Positions 61,685 through 64,000 of a DNA stretch of 64,000 nt are shown here, in pieces; position 1 is the first letter of the stretch, and each line of letters opens with the position of its first letter. Location of the stretch: positions 62,001-126,000 of the forward strand of contig NZ_BLVP01000043.1 of assembly GCF_013340305.1 (NCBI RefSeq), in the 5' to 3' direction. The notes beneath the pieces are model-generated. The model was not told where the DNA came from, ran no database searches, and worked only from the letters and a program-made list of their open reading frames with translations. The translations under genes were made by a program, and so were the position numbers. Source of the DNA: Desulfovibrio psychrotolerans (GTDB taxonomy: Bacteria; Desulfobacterota; Desulfovibrionia; Desulfovibrionales; Desulfovibrionaceae).

Positions 61685-63505
61685 ATGAGCGACCAGATCG
61701 TGGATATTCAGCAGGATCACCAGCAGTACGTTGAGCCCCTTGGTAACTGGGTTCGCACCCACAATTGCTGCGAGCTGAATGCCAATAATATCGGCGCGGA
61801 AGTCTGCCTTATGGGCTGGGTGCAGTTTCGCCGTGACCATGGCGGGCTTATCTTCATTGACCTGCGCGACCGCGCGGGGCTTACACAGGTGGTCTTCAGC
61901 CCGGATTTTAACGCCGCCGCCCATGAGAACGCCTATATTCTGCGTACGGAATACGTGCTTGCCGTAAAGGGCGTGGTGCGCCACCGCCCGGAAGGCATGA
62001 CCAACCCCAACATGGTGACGGGCGAGGTGGAAGTGTATGTTTCTGAATGGAAGCTGCTGAACACCGCGCGTACCACGCCTTTTCAGATTGAAGACCGGGT
62101 GGATGCCTCCGAAAACCTGCGTCTGGAATACCGCTATCTTGACCTGCGCCGTCCCAAGCTGGCCCGCAACTTCATCCTGCGCAACCGCGCCGCGCAGGCG
62201 GTGCGCCGGTATCTGGACGAACTGAATTTCCTTGAGGTGGAAACGCCGTGCCTTACCAAGTCCACGCCGGAAGGTGCGCGCGACTTTCTGGTGCCCAGCC
62301 GCGTCAATCAGGGCATGTTCTACGCGTTGCCGCAGTCGCCCCAGATTTTCAAGCAGTTGCTGATGGTGGCGGGCATGGACCGCTATTATCAGATTGTGCG
62401 CTGCTTCCGCGATGAAGACCTGCGTGCGGACCGCCAGCCGGAATTCACCCAGATTGATATCGAAATGAGCTTTGTGGACGAGGCGCAGGTGCAGACCATG
62501 GCCGAAGGGCTGGTTGCCCGCGTGTTCAAGGAGTGTCTGGACGTGGAGCTTACGGCTCCCTTCCCGCGTATGACCTATGAAGACGCCATGCGCGACTACG
62601 GCGTGGACAAGCCGGATACCCGGTTTGACCTGAAGCTGAAGGAAGTGAGCGGCATCTTCCGTGAGTCCGAGTTCAAGGTGTTTGCCAAGGCTGAGATGGT
62701 GAAGGCCATGCGCATTCCGGGCGGGGGAGAGCTTTCCCGCAAGGAAATTGATGTGTTCACCGACTTTGTGAAGATATACGGCGCACAGGGGCTTGCGTGG
62801 ATCAAGATCAAGGCGGACGAGTGGCAGTCGCCCTTTGCCAAGTTCCTTTCCGACGGCGAAAAGCAGAACCTGACCGAGGCACTGGGGCTTGAGGTGGGTG
62901 ATATTGTGTTCTTTCAGGCGGGTGCGCCGGATATGTGCAACAGCGCGCTGGGCAATCTGCGGCTGGAAGTGGCGCGCCGGTTCGGGCTTATTCCGGAGAA
63001 CACCTTCAATTTCCTGTGGGTGACAGATTTCCCGCTGTTTGAGTACGATGCGGAAGAAAAGCGCTATGTGGCCTGCCACCATCCCTTCACCGCCGTGCAG
63101 GTGGGACAGGAGGAGCTGATGGTTTCTGACCCCGGCAAGGCCAAAGCCCGCGCCTATGACCTTGTGCTGAACGGCAGCGAGGTGGGCGGCGGTTCCATAC
63201 GCATACACAACCGGGCGCAGCAGGAACACATGTTTGACGCGCTGGGCTTCAGCCGCGAGGAAGCGCAGAAGCAGTTCGGGTTCCTTATGGACGCCTTTGA
63301 ATTTGGCGCGCCGCCCCACGGCGGTATTGCCTTTGGCATGGACCGGCTGGTGATGCTGCTCACGGGGTCGCCGTCCATACGCGATGTTATTGCCTTCCCC
63401 AAGACGCAGAAGGCCACCTGCCTGATGACGGACGCGCCTTCTGAGGTTTCCGCACGTCAGTTGCGCGAGCTTGGTCTGCGGCTGCGTGAGGCCAAGACGG
63501 AGTAA
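61685..63505 (+). CDS. aspS: Aspartyl-tRNA synthetase
   Basis: Class II synthetase charging tRNA(Asp) (possibly also tRNA(Asn) if no asnS exists), 606 aa, the bacterial-type length with a GAD insertion domain. It shows the N-terminal OB-fold (CLMGWVQFRRDHGGLIFIDL), motif 2 CFRDEDLRADRQPEFTQIDI, and the C-terminal GIAFGMDRLVMLLTGSPSIR. Start at ATG 61685 (MSDQIVDIQ), with GAGG 8 bp upstream; an ATG 6 bp earlier has a poorer spacing. Confidence 0.97.
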   Translation: MSDQIVDIQQDHQQYVEPLGNWVRTHNCCELNANNIGAEVCLMGWVQFRRDHGGLIFIDLRDRAGLTQVVFSPDFNAAAHENAYILRTEYVLAVKGVVRHRPEGMTNPNMVTGEVEVYVSEWKLLNTARTTPFQIEDRVDASENLRLEYRYLDLRRPKLARNFILRNRAAQAVRRYLDELNFLEVETPCLTKSTPEGARDFLVPSRVNQGMFYALPQSPQIFKQLLMVAGMDRYYQIVRCFRDEDLRADRQPEFTQIDIEMSFVDEAQVQTMAEGLVARVFKECLDVELTAPFPRMTYEDAMRDYGVDKPDTRFDLKLKEVSGIFRESEFKVFAKAEMVKAMRIPGGGELSRKEIDVFTDFVKIYGAQGLAWIKIKADEWQSPFAKFLSDGEKQNLTEALGLEVGDIVFFQAGAPDMCNSALGNLRLEVARRFGLIPENTFNFLWVTDFPLFEYDAEEKRYVACHHPFTAVQVGQEELMVSDPGKAKARAYDLVLNGSEVGGGSIRIHNRAQQEHMFDALGFSREEAQKQFGFLMDAFEFGAPPHGGIAFGMDRLVMLLTGSPSIRDVIAFPKTQKATCLMTDAPSEVSARQLRELGLRLREAKTE

Positions 63506-63613
63506 GGTTTTCTAAACCACCGTCCGGGACGGAACAATTCGGGAAGACGGCCGCGCCGCCACGGGGGAGTCCGGGCGGAAGACCGTCTTCTCGCATATGC
63601 ACGGGAGGATGGG

Positions 63614-64000
63614 ATGCTTGTTATTCTGGTCAGTTTTGCCTTTGCCTTCGGGCTTGTGCTCTCGCGGGTGGGGCTGCCGCCCATGGTGGGCTTTTTGGTG
63701 GCCGGTTTCGCCTATAACATGGCGGGGCTGACCCCGCCCCCCGGGCTGGACTTTGTGGCGGATCTGGGCATTACGCTGCTCCTGTTCTCCATAGGGCTGA
63801 AGCTGGATGTGCGCGGGCTGCTGAAGGCGGAAATATGGGCAAGCACGACGGTCCAGATGATCGTCACCACCGTGTTTATGTGCGGCGTTCTGCTGCTGCT
63901 TCAGTTCGGGCTGGGCGCGCCGTTCATGGAAATGTCGCTGGCCACGGTGGTCATACTCGGCTTTGCGCTGTCCTTTTCCAGCACGGTGTTCGCGGTGAAG
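63614..64000 (+). CDS. Cation:proton antiporter (CPA2/KefB-like), N-terminal part only
   Basis: Truncated by the window edge after 129 codons. GGGAGG lies 5 bp before the ATG. The translation shows repeated hydrophobic helices with RVGLPPMVGFLVAGF, the LDFVADLGITLLLFSIGLKLD block and GFALSFSSTVFAVK, all typical of the CPA2 Na+/H+ or K+/H+ exchangers such as KefB/YbaL. Whether a TrkA-N domain follows cannot be seen. Confidence 0.88.
   Translation, partial: MLVILVSFAFAFGLVLSRVGLPPMVGFLVAGFAYNMAGLTPPPGLDFVADLGITLLLFSIGLKLDVRGLLKAEIWASTTVQMIVTTVFMCGVLLLLQFGLGAPFMEMSLATVVILGFALSFSSTVFAVK

Noticed and set aside
61592-63319. 575-codon minus-strand open frame opposite aspS
   Set aside because: Antisense shadow of a certain gene; no motifs or ribosome site. 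The same applies to long antisense frames opposite hisS (59934-61484) and the aminotransferase/oxidoreductase pair (19120-20703).

Overview
The window looks like the chromosomal replication-origin neighbourhood of a sulfate-reducing deltaproteobacterium of the Desulfovibrio type. The evidence is the gene order dnaA-dnaN-gyrB-gyrA, high-GC coding sequence, a four-subunit 2-oxoacid:ferredoxin oxidoreductase, a nickel-binding-type His-rich protein, a TRAP transporter and bacterial-type hisS/aspS. This is an inference from gene content; no 16S gene is present.

Layout. 1-8.5 kb, minus strand: dnaA, dnaN, gyrB, gyrA and a TPR lipoprotein, the last four tightly packed behind a promoter-like sequence upstream of dnaN. 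8.5-9.0 kb: probable oriC, with two TTWTNCACA DnaA boxes and an 18-bp perfect palindrome. 9.0-11.5 kb: M23 peptidase and mtnA, converging on a shared terminator. 11.8-23.25 kb, plus strand: seven-gene glycan operon holding four of the five enzyme types for a UDP-2,3-diacetamido-uronic acid (WbpI-, WbpD-, WbpE- and WbpB-like), two large multidomain glycosyltransferases and a ParB-like/methyltransferase/glycosyltransferase fusion. 23.28-32.95 kb, minus strand: eight-gene convergent operon (metallophosphoesterase, ATP-grasp, radical SAM/SPASM, C-methyltransferase, deacetylase-like/methyltransferase fusion, glycosyltransferase, sugar epimerase, aminotransferase). 33.1-35.1 kb: nucleotidyltransferase plus CDP-glycerol glycerophosphotransferase-like protein. 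No flippase, polymerase or membrane initiating transferase is visible, so the product may be a cytoplasmically built glycan (for example for flagellin) or a modification of a glycan made elsewhere.

35.4-64 kb is mostly housekeeping: diguanylate cyclase; 2-oxoacid oxidoreductase; queA; coaBC; YbaK; a stand-alone His-rich protein with a HypB-like start; arfB; PilZ protein; NifX-like protein; YchJ; a duplicated Cys-motif protein; an HPP membrane protein downstream of a perfect TGTGA-N6-TCACA site; ybaB-recR; TRAP dctPQM; a MerR-like regulator with a novel C-terminal region; EamA exporter; ADP-ribosylglycohydrolase; methyltransferase; hisS; aspS; and the start of a CPA2 antiporter cut by the window edge.

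Short tandem repeats with periods of 9 or 12 bp recur across the window, in coding linkers and in spacers. Parts of the glycosyltransferase genes are visibly AT-richer than the rest, suggesting acquisition. No tRNA, rRNA, CRISPR array, transposase or prophage was recognised.
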